In this document: piece after piece, positions 1 to 11,977 of the stretch
Layout of the letters: each line of letters begins with the position of its first letter
Position numbering within the stretch: the first letter of the stretch is position 1
Assembly (NCBI GenBank): GCA_963930645.1
Contig: OZ005650.1
Coordinates: 65,724,718-65,788,717, forward strand
Source of the DNA: Salticus scenicus
Lineage: Eukaryota > Arthropoda > Arachnida > Araneae > Salticidae
Reading direction: 5' to 3'
DNA length: 64,000 bases
Notes under the pieces: model-generated
What the model saw: the letters and a program-made list of their open reading frames with translations, nothing else
The model's database searches: none
Told to the model about the DNA's origin: nothing
Program-made: the position numbers and the translations under genes

Positions 1-2030
1 GTGCATCTGTAAACAGTAGAATAGTTTTATTTGTAAATTTAATAATTTTTTAAAAACACTTTATGTGTTTATTTATTTTCAACTGCAAGAATCGATTTTT
101 GTAACTGTTACATTAACTGATCTAACAATAAATAATAGCTTGTTCTTGTAGAATGTTTATGGATTATAGTTTGAAATTTTAAAATGTTTTCATTTAATTG
201 AATTGCATAAAGTTGTTACAACAAGTTAATTAACTTAGTTACTGGTCTAAATGGATTTACGCAGTACAATATTGATCTGTCACTGATTTAAGTACCAAAA
301 ATCAGAATATTTAACATGTTCTTCATGAACATCAATAACAAATATAAACTAAATGATGATTGTAAATGTATACAGAAAACAAAAGATGATGAATAATGAT
401 ATAAAATGGATTAAAAATGATGCTGTATGATAAAATAACACAGATTAAATACAATTGATCAAAAATAAGAATAGAAAATATGTTATTTCAGCAATCGTTA
501 TAGATAAACAAGACTTCGTCTACTATTTGTTTTTCCTCTATCATGTGACCTCTGACTTCAGGTGGGAAAAGCCCATTAAAAATTTAAACTTTTTTTTTTT
601 TTTTTTTTTAAATAATAACTTATTTTTAATTATAAAGATAAAAACAAACTATATGCAGAAAAAACATTGGATATAATATTATTTTTACTTTAATATAAGC
701 ATCAAATATATTGTCTTTGTGTTTTATCCTTAAAATACAGTTTGTCTATTGACTTTTCAGAAGTGAAATCCTTTAAAGAGTGTTGATTAAAATTGATGAA
801 AATCAGATTATTCACACTTTGTAGCTTAGCTTTAGATTTGAATGGAGTTTGTATTTGATAGAATTCATGATGCTGGAACCTCATTCACGCGAAGATGTTG
901 ATACAGGAAGTGTCAGTATAAATATTTGTCAAATATGAGAATCCATCTTTGAACTAGACCAAATATATTATAAATGTATGACATATTTTTTTCATTCTGC
1001 TATAACTGATTGCCAGTGGGATATTTTTAATCACCTGGGGTTTGTCAGACTCTGTGTATATGTATTAAATGCAATGTCAAAAGCAGAAAAGCTAATATTA
1101 GACTATAAGCAAGTTTGTTTCCAAAGAACCATCATCAGAATAACTGGAAATTTCAACTGAAAAATAAGACTCTGCATTGCTCTTTTTGTAATATTTGATT
1201 TAATTTTGGAAAACTGGAAACCTTTCAAAATTTGGCGATAGACTTGTTTGAAATGAAAGACATTTATGAACACAAGTTCAGAAGAACATTAGTGTTTCCA
1301 CACTTTTTTTAGAAATTAAGCCCTAACTTTAACCTGAACTTCAAGCCATTTCCAAATATAACATTAATATATCAAAATTCTTTTGTATGGCCAATAGAGG
1401 ATAAATACTTTCTACACCATATTCTATTCAATATATATATATTAACACATAAGTGCAATCAAAAGATATTAAACTGTACCAATGAGAAATTTTGCCCATG
1501 GCGGAAATGCATTTGAATAATTTTTGTATGTCTCTGTATACAAAACATTTGTCCATTTTCAACATTAAGTTTAAAGTACCATCCCCAATATGGTACAATT
1601 TAAAATACCCAGTTTGAACTTTCTGCTATTTTTGTTTTTGAGTTATGCCAATATCAGACATAGACCAATTGCTAAAATTCTGATTTTCAGATTTAGAGCA
1701 GCTGCAAACATGTACATACAAAAACTTTATTTAAAAAATTAACCAAAAAACAAGATATTTTCTCTACTTATTAAGTAGAGAAAGCATCTTGTTCTTAACT
1801 ACCGCTTAAGTCAAGGTAAAATCATGCTTGTTTTATTTTATTTTCAAACATTTCACAAATTCAAGGATGTAAAAAAGAAACCTAAGTATGATAAAGCACA
1901 AAACCTAAGTGAATTAAATTTAGATTTTTTAAGAAAATTATAAGTACCCACAATTAAGGGAAAAAAAAAAAAAACCTGATGATATAATAATCGCACGAAA
2001 TAATTATGAATTTATTATTTCAAATCTCAC
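1..2030. other. MRPL48 intron or downstream sequence, no exon recognised
   Basis: This stretch lies 3' of the last MRPL48 exon I can find (2031-2133), and that exon ends in a good splice donor, so the sequence should be intron. I read the minus strand for the expected C-terminal part of the uS10-like domain and found nothing convincing. It is AT-rich with short A and T runs (for example T runs near 590-609 and A runs near 1961-1974). The only sizeable open reading frames are low-complexity and resemble no family I know. Confidence 0.5.
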
Positions 2031-2133
2031 CTGAATATTTCTTTCATACATATTTAATGCATACTCTGTTGAAACTTTAGTTGTACCAGGTTGAAAATTT
2101 CTTATTTTCCAAGATTGATGTGGCGTAGCCCAC
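2031..2133 (-). CDS. MRPL48: MRPL48 exon 4
   Basis: This exon is 103 nt: one base completes the split Ala codon, then 34 codons. The acceptor is TTTAAACAG and the donor GTGAGA. It encodes WATPHQSWKIRNFQPGTTKV and then STEYALNMYERNIQ, which aligns with the human YAMPTKTIEV...THERVVQI region. The donor shows that at least one more exon follows, to the left. Confidence 0.82.
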
Positions 2134-5100
2134 CTGTTTAAAATAAAGGCATTGATAGTTCCAACCCATAATATTATATTTTAATATTTTGATTGAATAC
2201 TAAACTCAATTTTTACACAATACTTAGATTTACAAAATTTTAAGGTTTCTTTTAATTTATTACATCTTTTAAAAGATTTTAAAAACTTATTTTCTTTTGT
2301 AGCATATATCAAGTGGTTAGAAAACTATTCTGAAAGGGGCTGCATAATAGTGCCACTCATCAGCCAATATGCATCCAAACTTGAATCAGCATAGTTTTTC
2401 CCAAAAGGCATTGCATATATTAAATTTGGTGTGTTTATACATTGCAGAAAATGAAATACAGTATTTTGTAAAAAGAGAAGGTTGCAGCATAGCAGTATCA
2501 GCTTTTGGTAGATATGCACTCTAATTGAATGTTTAGATTTTCATGATAACCATCAGCATCTTACGTAGCAAGTTTGGTGCACTTATCAGTGGCGGCTCAT
2601 GAACCGAAAATAGGTGAAGAGCTCAAAAATAATATTTAAGTATTTTTAATCATAATTTTTATTAAGCATGATCTTAACTTAACTAAAAATATTTATTAAA
2701 ATGTAAAATGAATACAGCGTAAAATACAGTGTGCCCTTCACCAATTTTCGGTGCACGAGCCGCCACTGGCACTTATGCACTACTGTGAGACAGGCTCTGC
2801 TTAGAAAGAGTAAAAATAAATAAAAAAATTTGTATTGTGGAGGATGGCAACAGTGAAGTGAAGAAGAACAATGAAATAAGAGAAACTTGCGATGCCATGT
2901 TAAATTTTTTTAATTAATTTCTGACTAAAATTTTTGTATATATAGTGTAAGTTATTAATGGCATTTTATGTGTGTGTCTTAAAAAAGGTGTTTCATTATC
3001 TATTAATTTGTGGTTATGAATTATTTCAACCAGTGCCTTACATATTAAATTATGGCAGACAGCAGAATGAACTTAATGTTCTTCAAACAGGATTTTTAAA
3101 CTGAGTAATTGGGGTGAGTGAGTGGTGCCAATAATGTTATCTATTTCTTTTTCTTCAAATGAGAATTGTTTCTCATGAGTTAAATTAAAATAAGATTGTA
3201 CTTTTATTTACAATAGTAAATGAAAAGGTCAGCAGAACCTGTTATTCTACTAGCGACTTACAATTACAGCTGAAATGGAGCCTTTCTGTAAATAGGAAAT
3301 CACGGCATAATATCATCACCAGGATTTTAACTGCCATTAGTTTTTGTAGCATTTTGCTAAAAGATATTGCATTTAGCTAAACTATGTCAGTAAGAATTTC
3401 ACTAAAAAGCTAAAGCTAGATTATTTCACAAAATATCTTTATATAACTACCTCTAGTTTTTATGCAAATATTCGTAGACAGAAATTACAAAATCACTAAA
3501 AATATTGGGAATCATTATCTATTTAATATATTCGGATTTAATTTATACTTTTAATGGTTGAATTTAAATGCAAAAATATTTAAAAACATAATTAAGAACT
3601 TGCTTCATAGATGTATTCTCAGTGCTAGTATTTGTTGAAATAGAAACAAAATTTTGCTGATTCATTTTTCTTAAATCACAATATATGCTTGGTTAAAATC
3701 ATCAGTGAACAAAACAAACAGAAAACAAAATTGTGGATAACCAAGTTAAGAAAAAGAAATTAATTCTATTCAAAGAATTAATTTTCGAAAAAGCTAAAAT
3801 ACTGCTTAAAATACATTTTAGCTAAAATGCCAAAGAAACTTTTTTGTCAGGTTAAACCCTTATCATCACCTATTGGCTGATGTGCATGCAAATTAAGTGA
3901 GCATAGTTTTACACAATAGCCATGTTACATATCAAGCTTCCTGCATTTATACACCACAGAAGATGTATAGTTTTTCTAATAATGGGTGAAAATATCAGCA
4001 TTACAGTGCCACCCATCTAACAATATACACCTAAACTGAATCAACATAGTTTATCCTAATAGCCATCTCATATAGAGATAAAGTATATTTCTAAACAAAA
4101 CAACTGCACTTTTGCATGGGGGGGAAAAAATCAAAATTCTAGAGGAGGAAAAAAAATATTTTTTTCAACTGACATTGGAAAATGATAAATGCTATTTTTA
4201 TTTCAAAAATTGGTCTTTAATGTGTCAATTGAATATGGAAATGAGGCAGATATTCAATGTTTTCAATTAACATTTCTGTTGCAATTTTCTGGAATTCTGC
4301 TTTGTACCAGGTTTCTTTTAATCTCAAATCTCTAACAGAATTTTTCAGAGATCAAAAACAATAATACATTATTCTGTTGTTGGTTGCTTAAAACAAAAAT
4401 ACACTTGCTGAACCCTGTAAATAATAATAATAATATGAAAGAATACCATAGCTGAAATCTATTCTTGATTTAAATATATTTGTGATCTGAAGTATGCTCA
4501 TATGATCTGCAATTTTAGATAATATCTCTTCATTTATTTTGAATCACCTAGTATATAGTTATTATTTCATTAGATTATATTATAATGCTTATGCAACTTT
4601 AATCATTGAATATTACTTTAACTATTTGTTATATGAAAAAATATTAGTTTTTACGATGAGCCAGGCATATGGACTGTGGCATTTGGATAAGTTTTACGAA
4701 AAAGTGTTTAAAACAAAATATGCAAATAACACTGTAATAATAATGTCATACAGAAAAATCATAACAAATGTGGAATATTAATAATAAAAATTAAATAGCT
4801 AAAAGAAAGTTTGATGTCATAGTTTCAATATATATATAAAACTGCAAAACAAAAACAATTTATCAATAAAAACTGATGTAAGATTTTATTATAATTTTTC
4901 ATTAAGTCACAAAATTCGAAGAACATTTAAAAATAAAAATAAAAAAAATCATGGATTGGTTGTAGTTTACGTATATCTATAACAGATCAAGTTTCTGAAG
5001 TTTTACTTACAACTAACGAGGTTATAATATCAATCTATAAAATATGCAAAAAGTGAATTGCAAGTTTTGGACATAATTTAAAAAGATAAAATCAAGACGA

Positions 5101-8100
5101 TGTAAATAAAAGTTATAGCTTACGCATCAGCAACATTTATATCCATATTAAGAGCTATTTTGTGGACATGTTTTCCATAATGTTCCAGAACTGTAAAGTC
5201 ATATCCTTTCATCTGGATATTTAATATTTCATAAACAGGAACTTGTGGCTTTGTATACTGCAAGATAAAGAAAAATCATACATTTCACATAAAAATAAAT
5301 TGCACAATATATATTTATATTTTTCAAAGGAGCAGATCAAACTGAGCCGAGCCAGCAAAACACTGACTACCTCTCATTTCAAAATCTGTAAACAGAGCTG
5401 TAACTAGAAACTTAAGGGCTTCAGGACAACAGATGATGATGGGAGAAACATCTTTATTCTTTCTTTTTCTTCCAACCTTAATCTTTTTTTATTTGAGTTA
5501 TGTTTTATCATTTCCTCAATAATGAAAGTAACTTTATACACTTTAATCGAAGGACAAAAAATTCAATGTCTCATTTGATGTGTGCAACTGTATTTTATAT
5601 TTTTTATTCCTAGTAAGTCAAATAGAATATGTGTCAGTGAAAATGAGCTTAATCAGTAAACCTAAAGGGAAAGGGTGAAAAATTTGGCTTTTTTTGAGTG
5701 GTATCAGTGAGGGATGTTTCAACAAAATCATTAATCCAAATCGGAAATATGGAGAATCATGGGGTTGCTTAGAAGTAGAAGGAGAAGAAATACAAGCTGA
5801 GTTGCAGAATCTATGGTAGTATCACAAAATATGATTTCTTTTATTTAAAATTATTTTTGGAGACTGCAAATGAACATCTAAGACCAGGCCAAGATCACGG
5901 ATGAGCAACAATGCAAAATGAAAATCGATACTTAAGGCTAAAGACCAGAAGAAATCAAACGATGAATACCACTCAAAGAAGAGGCATTCATCATTAGATT
6001 TCTTCTGCTGATTCACTGTTTTATTTCTTTCCAATACCTTTGCTTGCTACTGACACTGCAAATTCAAGTCAAACTATCCAAAAACTGACTCCACTCTATA
6101 AATCTATAATAGTCGCATTTTCATCTGAAGGAAACATGGGACTCGAAACAATCCTCGTTTGTGCAGAAATAAACAATTTAAAAGCATAAGATCATGACAA
6201 AACACATTTTTAAAAATCATTACATCTCAAAATGCACAAAATTAATTGCAAATTAAACAAACAAACAAAAAAATCAAAACACCAAATTTTATGAACAATT
6301 ACAAAAAATAATGAAAATCAATAATACAACAATAAACGTATGATCTGGTGACCAGATTATAGGACTTTAATGATAGAAGAATAGTGCTAAAAATTATTAC
6401 AAATTCGCCAAAACCGATGTATTTTTTTTATTCTCAGAAAATGAGGACCAAGAAGATAATTTTGATTAAAAAAAAAAAAAAAAATTCTTGCTACAATTTT
6501 CCAAAATTTAGTGTGTTTCCATGAACACAAATCGTACGATGAAATACTCTTAAGTTAACCCCAGCCCAGTTTTCTTGAAAATAATTTAATTGTCAAGGGA
6601 TTCATAAAAAAGAGCTTAAGTATATTACCTTTAAATAATCCGGTTCATCAACATACTTGTGTTTTATACACGATGTACCAAATGAGGAGGCAGCCACGTA
6701 GCATTTTGAAGTAAAAACTGAGCTGACAGGCTTCAAAATTTTATTCTGGAATACATTGAACATAAATATTTATAAATAATATTAATTCAAATATAAGTCA
6801 CATATTATTAGTAAAAGCATTGCAAATATACTCTAAATGACATTTTGAAAAAAGAAATAAATGAATCAGGTGATTTTTTTTCTTTTTTTTTTTTAATAAA
6901 GATTGATGCAGCATTTTATATTTCCATTTTGTGAAATAAATTTCTTATATCACAGAATATATTTCTGTTTTGAGAAATAAATAAAGACTATAGATACCCT
7001 TTATGACATTTATTTTTAATAACTTTTTTTATTTTTTTTTTCAATATTTATACAATTTATAAAAGATTTCAGTAAATAGAGAAATACTTCATTTGAATCA
7101 ATTCTGTTAGTATTTTATATTGCTAAATATTATGATGCTGATAATAATTATAGAGATACTTTCTATTTACAGGAGTGATTGTAAATTCATGAAAAAATAC
7201 CTGAAATTTTACTGTTTTGTATGAGAAGAAAACATGTAATTTATTTCAAGCAGGTCAGGTCCTATCTTCTCATTATGAAAAAATATTAATCTTAATTAGG
7301 TTTAGCAATTATGTGAAATTGTTTTATTAGGCTTATTTGATGAATTTAACTATCAGTAAAACTCGAATTCTGATATTGAAAAAGAAATAAATACCAGAAT
7401 TCAGGTACATTATTTAAACACAATCACTCCTGATTTATTTCTCTTATCCATAAAGTATTGTTTTGGGGTTGAATTTTTTAAATAGGGTTTCTGCCTATAC
7501 TGTATGTTTTGAGTTCCAGTAAATCTGAAAATCAGGTTTTTAGCAGTTGGTCTGTTGTCTTTCTCTCTCTCTCTGTGTGTATGTGTCTACAGGAGATGGA
7601 CAAAATAATGAAAACACTTTGAATTTTACGTTTTTTTTTTTTTTTTTCAAATTATCTACAAAAATACATGATACTTATAACCTTGATATTTCAGGGATGT
7701 AAAAACATGTTATACCTCATATTTTTTTTAGAAAGTTTTGTAATACAGGTAAAATGGAAACTAGTAGCAATGGAAGAAAGAAAATGCTTGAAATGCATTT
7801 TGGCTGTAGCTTGTGACCTGTACAAGGCTTCTTTGATTACCTGTATTCATTTACCTATGAGAATGGAACATATATTCATGGGGATTTTAAGGATGGAGAT
7901 TTTTAACGATGAAATATTTTTCATGCATTATTTTCTTTTTTACAACATGCAGGGTTTTCAAATTAATGCAAATGTCATTTTAAAAAAGTTTGACTTACTA
8001 TATTAGACAGACCATAATGCAATCGGACTATGGAAATATTAAGTATGTGATGAAATGTGAATAGTCTTACTGAATGATTTTTAATTGTACATGTGCAAGC

Positions 8101-11079
8101 GTTAACGAATTTTCATATGCATAGCTAATTGTGCTTGTGCATGCAATTTAATAAAAATGCTCATATTTCATCAGATATATTTGATATTTTTATATTCTAA
8201 ATTAAATTGCACTATGTTCTGTCTAATGTAATATGTCAAGTTTTCTTAAAATGACACTGTTTGAAAACCCTGCATATTGTAAACGATAAATATATGAAAA
8301 TTATTGTCATAATTATTGACACCTTGACACAAATTAGTGCCTATCAACTTTTGGTAAAAATCACCTAATAGATAGCACTGCTATTCCTTTTTTTCTAAAT
8401 TTTTAACATGGTGGTATCAAAGAAAATATTGTATAAATGAACACAATGAGAATTATTTTTAATGAATCTTTATAAAATTAAAAAGAATTATTTATCCTAA
8501 TAATAATAATCAACTAAAAAAATTGTATATGGGCATTCAAATTTTGTATAAGGGTATATTTGAAAAGAACTCATCAATACCTTTAAAACAAATGGTTGAA
8601 CTATAGATTTGTGTTAGTTTAAAACAAAGTTATCGATTTTTACATAAAAAAATCACTTTATAAGATTTTATCTGAAAGCATAAAATTGACTTTCTTTGGA
8701 CATTTAGTATTATACTTCTTTGAGACGCAAATCATCTGCATTCAACATGGAAAATAATTTTAGCCCCTTAACTGCCCTGGGCATAAATATCCGCCTTGCT
8801 ATGCTGATGTGTTAAGTTAACTGCTCCTGGCATATATATACATTTTTCAGTAGTATGATCCTTTGTGTTCTACTGCTACCAGTGAAACTAGTCCCACAGC
8901 TTTGGAATGCAATAAGTGAAGTTGACAGGTGTTTTAGAAGCATTTATTTATTTCTGAGAAGGGGGAATGGAAGGAAATGAAAAAGCAATGTTTATGCAAC
9001 TGTGAAAGCAGGGTTAGAAATAAGTGGTCGTTAGTCGCATTTTGCGACCAGTTTTTTCATTTTGAAGCCTAGAATTCCAATCACACATGCGATATTTGAC
9101 ACCTAGATTTTTTCCTCATCATACCTAATAATTTTCCCAATCCCATCAGACTGTAAACAAGTCTATTTCAGTCAATTGAACCTAATAAAAACTAATTTAA
9201 GAAATAATATCTCTATGAAAGTAGTTGACGATTTGTTGATGATTAAATTAAACAGCCCTAAATGGGAAGATTTCTGCCCGGAAAATGCTATTAAATTGTG
9301 GTGGAATAATGCAACTTCTGGGCGAAGAATAAATTTGATTTTAAATATGTACGTTTAATATTGTTAATGTAATTACATTGATTACATAAACATTTTTTAT
9401 ATAATCTTGCATATATTATTTATAAGTTGATACTTTATTATTATTATTATTTTAATATACATATTTAATTATAGATGGCACCTAGATTTTTCATTTTGAT
9501 GGCCAAAATATTTAATCCAGGCATCATTTTGATGCCTAGTTTCAAAGTTCTTATTTCTAACACTGTGTGAAAGTCATAGCAGTACAGTTATTGCTTATGT
9601 TACTGTTTGAGTAGGTTAAATATTTTTCATTCTGTTTTTATACTTTAAGTTTTGTATTTTTCTTTTTCAGTGAAAGTAGATTGAAAAGCATACTCCTTCT
9701 TGTCCTCCAATACACCCCATAAGTTTGTGTGTCTGTGTGAAAAACGGTGACACTGGTAGTGAATTTCTTAGGTTTTTTCCTCAGCAGGTAAGGGATTAGT
9801 AAATATTTTGTACTGTGTAAATTTGTATAGGAAAATATAGAAGAAAGTTCTGTGATGGCTACAACATACTAATTTTTCCTTAAATTATTACTGGTTCTCT
9901 TTTTTGCTTCCACAACAAAATTTTCATTAAAAGATAGCTAACATGTATAATATCTTATTTTACATCCCTAAAGCTTCAGGATAAGAGATACATAATGTAT
10001 TTTTGAAGATAACTGACAAAACGTGTAAAATCAAAAATGTTTTTATTATTTTGTCCATCACCTGTATGTGTGTCTGTTATCAGCATAACTCAGAAAACAT
10101 ATATATCCAAATTCAGTATTTTAAATCAATACTACACAATTTTACTCCAGACTTTTTACAGAGATCAGACAAATGGTTTGTGTGCAAAAACTTGCAAAAG
10201 AATTTTATACATACAGTCTATGGTTCTCACCAGAACATTTTAACATCTTTAGACTTAGACTGCAATAAACATAAGGAAATTGACATACATATTTTGATAT
10301 GCATGAAAGCACTTTTTCTATAAATAGAATACAGTATAAAAAACATTCATAATTTGTTTACAAGTCAGACAAAAGAATTCAGATATTTTAGTGACTGGTT
10401 GGAAATTACAAAACGAGAATTTCAGATTTTTAGCTTCCCATCATACTACAGGTATGGGGAACTTACGTAATGGTGAAAATTTTTTATCTCTTTTTTTACA
10501 CGTTTTGAGGTGATAGGAATGCGAAAAATCATAAAATCGGTATGGTGTTCACCTGTGGGGTGTCAGTGTGTTAGTAATGAGTGTTGGAGAAGAAAGACAA
10601 AGTTTCTTATTAACAACAGAACTTAAAGATCATGTTTTTTTTTTATTGGAAATTTGGAAGTCTTATTATGTGGAGATGCCAAATCAAGAATTTGCATCGA
10701 AAACTTTACAGCCTACTGTGCAGAGGTGGAATAAAGGTGCATGGATCTATAGTAGCAAATATGAAAAGTTTAATTACCGCTAAGAGATATATATAGTAAA
10801 TACTGAAACTGAAATCAATCAGACGTTTAAGCAAAGCACCCTTTCTTCTTCTTCTATTAATTTATATAAATATATATATTAAAATTTATATCTAATACTT
10901 TATAAAGATCTAATTTTTGTTAAACAAGCAATCACAAGTAAATAAAAATAAAATCAAAAATGTTTTGAATTTTAATAGTCCTTTGCTAAAAATTAGTTTT
11001 GTAATCATAGGTATTGCTAAAATATTTCGAAAAGTGAAAAATAAGAAAGATTAAGAACCAACTCACATACCAGAATCAT
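2031..11079 (-). CDS. MRPL48: Mitochondrial ribosomal protein L48 (mL48), partial at the 3' end
   Basis: The product is a component of the mitochondrial large ribosomal subunit with a uS10-like fold. Four minus-strand exons (11071-11079, 6629-6745, 5124-5257, 2031-2133) join in phase to give 121 residues. Residues 1-35 are rich in K, S, T and hydrophobics and poor in acids, as expected for a mitochondrial targeting sequence. The region after residue 50 carries the family core: YEILNIQMKGYD, then VLEHYGKHVHKIA, then NVADAWATPHQSWKIR. This matches the human MRPL48 order (LNVEM-GYD, VEHY--YVH, NVEESYAMPTKT). All junctions use GT..AG. Human MRPL48 is about 212 residues, so the C-terminal part of the domain is missing here and presumably lies beyond position 1. 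The introns are 4.3, 1.4 and 3.0 kb and carry transposons. Confidence 0.88.
2587..2768. mobile_element. Non-autonomous hAT element (MITE), 182 bp
   Basis: The terminal inverted repeats start CAGTGGCGGCTCATGAACCG on the left and CAGTGGCGGCTCGTGCACCG on the right read inward, and similarity continues for about 35 bp. A perfect 8-bp target-site duplication, GCACTTAT, flanks it (2579-2586 and 2769-2776). Both are hallmarks of hAT transposition. It is in MRPL48 intron 3 and has no coding capacity. The same terminal family ends the large element at 40879-45962. Confidence 0.88.
3320..3861. mobile_element. Non-autonomous hAT element, 542 bp
   Basis: The inverted ends CAGGATTTTAACTG / AAGGGTTTAACCTG (right end read inward) are flanked by a perfect 8-bp duplication, ATCATCAC, at 3312-3319 and 3862-3869. 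A second copy of the same family is at 51404-52035, with the shared internal text 'ttttgctaaaa' and 'cactaaaaagctaaagct'. It is in MRPL48 intron 3. It does not appear to code for anything. Confidence 0.82.
5124..5257 (-). CDS. MRPL48: MRPL48 exon 3 (core of uS10-like domain)
   Basis: This exon is 134 nt, entering in phase 0 and leaving after two bases of a codon. The acceptor is CTTGCAG and the donor GTAAGC. It encodes residues 43-86, including YEILNIQMKGYDFTVLEHY and KHVHKIALNMDINVAD, the most diagnostic part of the MRPL48 family. Confidence 0.88.
6629..6745 (-). CDS. MRPL48: MRPL48 exon 2
   Basis: This exon is 117 nt, 39 codons, phase 0 to phase 0. On the minus strand the acceptor is TTCCAG and the donor is GTAATA. 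It encodes residues 4-42: the rest of the presequence, then a more polar linker ending KYVDEPDYLK, which runs straight into the uS10-like domain of exon 3. Confidence 0.82.
7170..7432. mobile_element. Small inverted-repeat element (MITE), superfamily unclear
   Basis: A perfect 13-bp terminal inverted repeat, CAGGAGTGATTGT, bounds 263 bp, with ATTTA on both flanks as a possible 5-bp duplication. Subterminal similarity continues ('acctgaa' in both arms). It lies in the long first intron of MRPL48. Confidence 0.55.
7947..8276. mobile_element. Foldback MITE with ~75-bp arms
   Basis: The left arm (about 7948-8025, starting 'atgcagggttttcaaa') and the right arm (about 8205-8275) are inverted copies of one another. 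The right arm ends in 'tttgaaaaccctgcat', and both share a 'tatattagacagacc'-like core. An open frame across 7668-8006 covers the left arm but resembles no protein, so it is treated as chance. Confidence 0.6.
9009..9565 (+). mobile_element. hAT element with a transposase C-terminal relic, 557 bp
   Basis: The inverted ends CAGGGTTAGAAATAAG / CAGTGTTAGAAATAAG (right end read inward) are flanked by a perfect 8-bp duplication, TGTGAAAG, at 9001-9008 and 9566-9573. The internal reading frame at 9176-9358 resembles the C-terminal dimerisation region of hAT-type transposases, which supports the assignment. The element is internally deleted. Confidence 0.85.
9176..9358 (+). pseudogene. hAT transposase C-terminal fragment
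   Basis: The frame reads NISMKVVDDLLMIKLNSPKW and later AIKLWWNNATSGRRI. The pattern V-(N/D)-DLLMIKLN-P followed by A-LW---A---R- is, from memory, that of the C-terminal dimerisation segment of hAT transposases and ZNF862/ZBED-like relatives. No zinc finger, DDE or RW parts remain. It lies wholly inside the hAT element at 9009-9565. It is a relic rather than a host gene. Confidence 0.6.
11071..11079 (-). CDS. MRPL48: MRPL48 exon 1, start codon (MIL)
   Basis: The minus strand reads ATGATTCTG followed directly by the donor GTATGTGAGT. It encodes only Met-Ile-Leu and joins in phase 0 to exon 2, giving MILNKILKPVSS, a plausible start of a mitochondrial presequence. The bases before the ATG (ACTTTAATA) put an A at -3. 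It was chosen as the start because it is the nearest upstream phase-0 ATG exon with a donor, and it sits beside a CpG-containing promoter-like stretch. The splice has no transcript support here. Confidence 0.65.
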
Positions 11080-11233
11080 TATTAAAGTTTCACTTGTTTT
11101 CACTGATCACCAACTCGACATTGAAAATGTGTATAAACAAAAACATTGCACGCATCAGTAAAAATAAAACCGTTCTTTTGAAATACGCATGCGCCTGTAT
11201 TTCGTTTTCTTCTTATGGGGATTTTTTTTTAAC
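11080..11233 (-). promoter_or_regulatory. Putative MRPL48 promoter and 5' leader
   Basis: This is the stretch directly upstream of the MRPL48 start codon. Read on the minus strand it contains GGCGCATGCGTA near 11184-11195, a near match to the NRF1 core GCGCATGCGC that is common upstream of nuclear genes for mitochondrial proteins. It has more CpG than the surroundings. No transcription start can be fixed from sequence alone. Confidence 0.4.
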
Positions 11234-11400
11234 GGAGGCATACTATTGTAACAGTCGCAGCTATCGTAATCGTAGATCACAAATCCTGGAATTTGCGATC
11301 ATCTCACAAATTATGATACTATTGTAACGCTGACACGCTGTCACAAATGGCAACCCTTCGATCGCAAATTTGTGATTTCCGGTTACTGGCAATTCGATTA
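11234..11400 (+). repeat. Outer arm (left) of a long-range inverted repeat
   Basis: It starts GGAGGCATACTATTGTAACA and matches the reverse complement of about 24790-24961. Further matches keep the same order: TCGCAGCTATCGTA, GTAGATCACAA, TTTGATAC-like/GTAACGC, and GATCG..GTGATT. It begins immediately upstream of the putative MRPL48 promoter. By eye the similarity is clear for about 45 bp and then patchy for another 120 bp. Confidence 0.7.
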
Positions 11401-11977
11401 TTTTAACGATAGGCTTCACTGATTGGCTAGATATGTAGGTGTGCCGTGTGCAATGTTTATATTTTTTAGCTTCTTATAATATCTGTACATTTTGTTTATT
11501 TTTTAATAAATCATGTTCAACTGTTCGAGTTTTACAAATAAGCTCGTATATAACATTTAAAAAATTCTTTTAATGACATATACCAATTTTTAAATACGAA
11601 TAAAGTGAATGATTACATTTAAGTGATTCTAATTTCATTTTTCTGTAAAAACTTGTGTGATGTATAAGTAGAGAAAAAAATATATAAAATAAGATTATAT
11701 TATCATTGTTAATTTTACATATATAGTACTTTTCCTATTTTCATAATAAAAAGTTAATTTAACAATGTTTTATTTATAAAATATCTTCTTCTTTATTTAT
11801 GTATTTTTTTTTTTTTATTAGTGCTACATGAAATGGGAAAGAGACGGAGAAAAAGTTATTTTTTAATTTGTTTAAAGCAAGATACTTAAAAATATTTCCT
11901 TGCAATCTTACATCAAAAAGCAGCTTTTCAAAATTTGAATCTGTAAATTCTGCAATTAATGTCTTTGTTTTACGGCT

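Larger units (their letters stand above)
2335..4100. repeat. Three dispersed copies of a ~130-bp repeat
   Basis: Similar blocks occur near 2345-2520, 3863-3990 and 4005-4100. They share a 'gccactcatcagccaatatg' motif followed by 'ctgaatcaacatagtttatc'-like text and 'tttatacaccacag'-like text. The copies lie in the same direction and look like remnants of one array, now separated by the hAT insertions at 2587-2768 and 3320-3861. They have no coding content that I recognise. Confidence 0.5.
8320..9875 (+). repeat. Dispersed repeat family 'R', copy 1 (interrupted)
   Basis: The family is recognised by a head containing 'accttgacataaattagtg' and 'tcaacttttggt', a middle with 'aaataattttaataaatt', and a tail 'agaagaaagtcttgtggtgg' then 'ccacaacatacta'. 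This copy has the head at about 8320, a middle near 8740-8760 and the tail at 9828-9872. A hAT element (9009-9565) and other sequence split it. Other copies are at 18002, 21617, 34735 and 39555. The superfamily is unknown, and there are no clear terminal inverted repeats. Confidence 0.5.
7590..10064. mobile_element. Tc1-like inverted-repeat element, degenerate and invaded
   Basis: The ends read CAGGAGATGGACAAAATAAT (left) and CAGGTGATGGACAAAATAAT (right, read inward), one mismatch in 20, and similarity runs on through 'aaaacactttgaattttac'. TA flanks both ends, as in Tc1/mariner insertion. The interior holds a foldback element (7947-8276) and a hAT insertion (9009-9565), and no Tc1 transposase is readable. 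The terminal motif is typical of Tc1-like elements from memory of the family. The full span assumes the two ends belong to one insertion. Confidence 0.6.

Noticed and set aside
702..884. Minus-strand open frame as the missing MRPL48 C-terminal exon
   Set aside because: Its translation (MRFQHHEFYQ...) does not resemble the uS10-like domain end in any frame, and no acceptor in the needed phase precedes it.
7668..8006. 112-residue plus-strand open frame
   Set aside because: It runs over one arm of a foldback MITE and through AT-rich sequence, and has no family resemblance.
10568..10783. 71-residue plus-strand open frame as a small gene
   Set aside because: It has no recognisable motif, no splice or promoter context, and lies in the first intron of MRPL48 among transposon sequence.
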